Shown here in pieces: positions 62,772 through 64,000 of a stretch of DNA of 64,000 bases. Within the stretch, counting starts at the first letter, position 1. Each line of letters opens with the position of its first letter. The notes beneath the pieces were generated by a model. That model saw nothing but the letters and a program-made list of their open reading frames with translations. It did not search any database and had not been told where the DNA came from. Both the position numbers and the translations under genes were made by a program. The stretch is from Pseudescherichia sp031987975 (GTDB taxonomy: Bacteria; Pseudomonadota; Gammaproteobacteria; Enterobacterales; Enterobacteriaceae): positions 332,069-396,068 of the forward strand of contig NZ_DALZYX010000005.1 in assembly GCF_031987975.1 (NCBI RefSeq), read 5' to 3'.

Positions 62772-63710
62772 CTAGTAGCCGCGGGTCCGGTCAACCTGTC
62801 CAGTTACCGGCTCGCCCTGCTCCAGCTTTGTTATGGTCCTGGCAATATAGTCGATAGCCTCATTCGGGCGCGTCACGGCAGCAATGTGTGGGGTCATTGC
62901 AACCTGCGGATGCGCCCATAGCGGGCTGCTGGCCGGAAGCGGCTCTTTGCTAAAGACGTCCAGCATGGCTCCTTTCACTTTGCCGCAATCAAGCGCTTTA
63001 AGAAGATCTTCTTCAACAACATGCACGCCGCGGGCAAGGTTGAGCAGATAAGCGTTATCCACCAGCTGGTTCAGCAGCGGTAGATTAATAATGCCCTGGG
63101 TCTCTGGGGTATTAGGCAAGAGGTTAATCAAGACGCGGGTTCCTTTCAGGAAATTCCCCAGCTCGGCTTCGCCGGCAAAGCTCTCAACTCCGGGCCAGGA
63201 TTTGCGGCTACGGCTCCAGCAGCGCAGCGGGAAGCCCCATGCCTGAAGGCTTTCAGCTACTTTCGACCCCAGCACGCCTGCGCCAAGGATGCCGATGGTA
63301 AAGTCTTCGCGTTGGTACTCCTCCAGCTCCTGCCAGCGGGCCTGTTGTTTTTGCGCCTGGTAATCATCAAAGCGTCGGAACCAGTGCAATACCTGGCTCA
63401 CGGCATACTCCTGCATCTGCAATGCCATGCCGGTGTCCTCGAGGCGGAACAGCGGGATGGATTCCGGCAGCATATCCGGGTTGGCGTTAAGCTGGCTAAG
63501 AATGGAGTCCACGCCTGCGCCGAGAGCAAAGACCGCTTTCAGTTTACGGCCCTGCAACATTTCTACCGGAGGATGCCAGACCAGCGCATAGTCGGCGGGT
63601 TCGTTATCGCCTGGCTTCCATTCACGGACCCGTGAATGGGGAAGTGCCTGGGAAAGTTTATCCAGCCAAAATTGCGTATCGAATGACGGGTGATAGAAGA
63701 TGATATCCAT
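62772..63710 (-). CDS. ghrA: Glyoxylate/hydroxypyruvate reductase A
   Basis: 312 residues, D-2-hydroxyacid dehydrogenase family. NADPH-binding GILGAGVLGSKVAESL (about residues 139-154), and the catalytic Arg in NLARGVHVVEE (about 227), Glu in VFSKEPLP (about 256) and His in TPHIAAVTRP (about 275). It reduces glyoxylate to glycolate and hydroxypyruvate to glycerate. Confidence 0.97.
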   Translation of the reverse strand: MDIIFYHPSFDTQFWLDKLSQALPHSRVREWKPGDNEPADYALVWHPPVEMLQGRKLKAVFALGAGVDSILSQLNANPDMLPESIPLFRLEDTGMALQMQEYAVSQVLHWFRRFDDYQAQKQQARWQELEEYQREDFTIGILGAGVLGSKVAESLQAWGFPLRCWSRSRKSWPGVESFAGEAELGNFLKGTRVLINLLPNTPETQGIINLPLLNQLVDNAYLLNLARGVHVVEEDLLKALDCGKVKGAMLDVFSKEPLPASSPLWAHPQVAMTPHIAAVTRPNEAIDYIARTITKLEQGEPVTGQVDRTRGY

Positions 63711-63890
63711 ACTGACTCCAGATGCGATCGTGCTTTGGTTTCGTTGAATTGTTATCTATTGATGAGGATAACAAATTTGTTCTGCGCTCAGGGATAAAGG
63801 TTACTGATGATAAAAAAAACAGTTCCTGGATATTTAGAAAGCACGTTGCTTGAAGTTTGTCTAAACGCGCTAAATTATTGAAAAAGAGGA

Positions 63891-63926
63891 TTGACGGTGG
63901 GAGCGGATTTCCCTACATTAGCGCCG
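63891..63926 (+). promoter_or_regulatory. Promoter of the serine tRNA gene
   Basis: TTGACG (63891-63896), 17 bases, TACATT (63914-63919), then the GC-rich GCGCCG, typical of stringently controlled stable-RNA promoters. The start should be near 63926. Confidence 0.82.
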
Positions 63927-63952
63927 TCCCAGCGATGCTGGGAAGACAATAT

Positions 63953-64000
63953 GGTGAGGTGTCCGAGTGGCTGAAGGAGCACGCCTGGAAAGTGTGTATA
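63953..64000 (+). tRNA. serX: tRNA-Ser (anticodon GGA), 5' part
   Basis: GGTGAGGTGTCCGAGTGGCT begins the acceptor stem and D arm. The anticodon stem CACGC, loop CTGGAAA and GTGTG (63980-63996) give anticodon GGA (63987-63989), reading UCC/UCU. The variable arm, T arm and 3' end are beyond the window. The gene following ghrA in E. coli is serX. Confidence 0.95.

Noticed and set aside
1..64000. CRISPR arrays, insertion sequences, prophage or integrase genes
   Set aside because: No spaced direct repeats, transposase or integrase frames were seen. The serine tRNA at the right edge is a known integration site, but its 3' end is outside the window.

Overview
The window is ordinary chromosomal DNA from a motile, curli-producing member of the Enterobacteriaceae. 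Proteins such as PtsG, FabF, RNase E, PyrC, MdoH and CsgD match their Escherichia coli counterparts almost residue for residue, as remembered from that genome. The gene order is the E. coli 23-25 minute region read from ptsG to serX. Several departures point to a relative in the Enterobacter/Lelliottia/Leclercia/Citrobacter neighbourhood rather than E. coli itself: no fhuE beside ptsG, no mdtG beside lpxL, no ymdA beside csgC, and extra genes at two places. The species cannot be fixed from the sequence alone.

Layout. (1) 1-2,430 is a small accessory stretch: the tail of a rhodanese/DUF2892 membrane protein, a small dimeric monooxygenase-like protein, a complete hok/mok/Sok type I toxin-antitoxin locus of the plasmid R1 kind, and an old-yellow-enzyme reductase. 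(2) 2,460-4,240 is ptsG with its CRP, Mlc and SgrS control sites. (3) 4,240-14,900, all on the minus strand, is the lipid, nucleotide and translation cluster yceD-rpmF-plsX-fabH-fabD-fabG-acpP-fabF-pabC-mltG-tmk-holB-ycfH. (4) 15,040-20,460 holds maf (yceF), rluC and rne with its long leader. (5) 20,460-22,800 is an inserted divergent LysR regulator/MFS exporter pair. (6) 22,800-34,280 is the flagellar rod, hook and ring cluster flgBCDEFGHIJKL (minus) and flgAMN (plus), with two sigma-28 promoters. (7) 34,330-38,150 is rimJ-yceH-mviM-murJ. (8) 38,340-48,720 carries mdtH, grxB, yceB, pyrC, dinI, bssS, solA, yceO, yceJ-yceI, trhO, lpxL, msyB and yceK. (9) 48,780-54,250 is the osmoregulated periplasmic glucan set mdoGH/mdoC. 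(10) 54,250-56,210 is clsC-ymdB. (11) 56,340-60,770 is the curli system csgBAC/csgDEFG. (12) 60,800-63,710 is ycdZ, ycdY, ycdX and ghrA. (13) The window ends inside a serine tRNA (GGA).

How the parts work together. Genes 13,049-8,642 make phospholipid and fatty-acid precursors, coupled with ribosomal protein L32 and with thymidylate and DNA polymerase III genes. RNase E at 17,175 controls mRNA turnover, including ptsG mRNA with SgrS. The flg genes build the hook-basal body and its checkpoint (FlgM). The csg, mdo and bssS genes govern the opposite, sessile and envelope-stress lifestyle.

No wholly unknown multigene system was seen. The items most worth a second look are the intact plasmid-type hok/mok/Sok locus on the chromosome, lpxL with its usual ATG replaced by ATA and only GTG/TTG starts available, three convergent gene pairs whose terminators overlap the opposing stop codon, and a CsgA with a shortened glycine-rich segment and altered gatekeeper positions.
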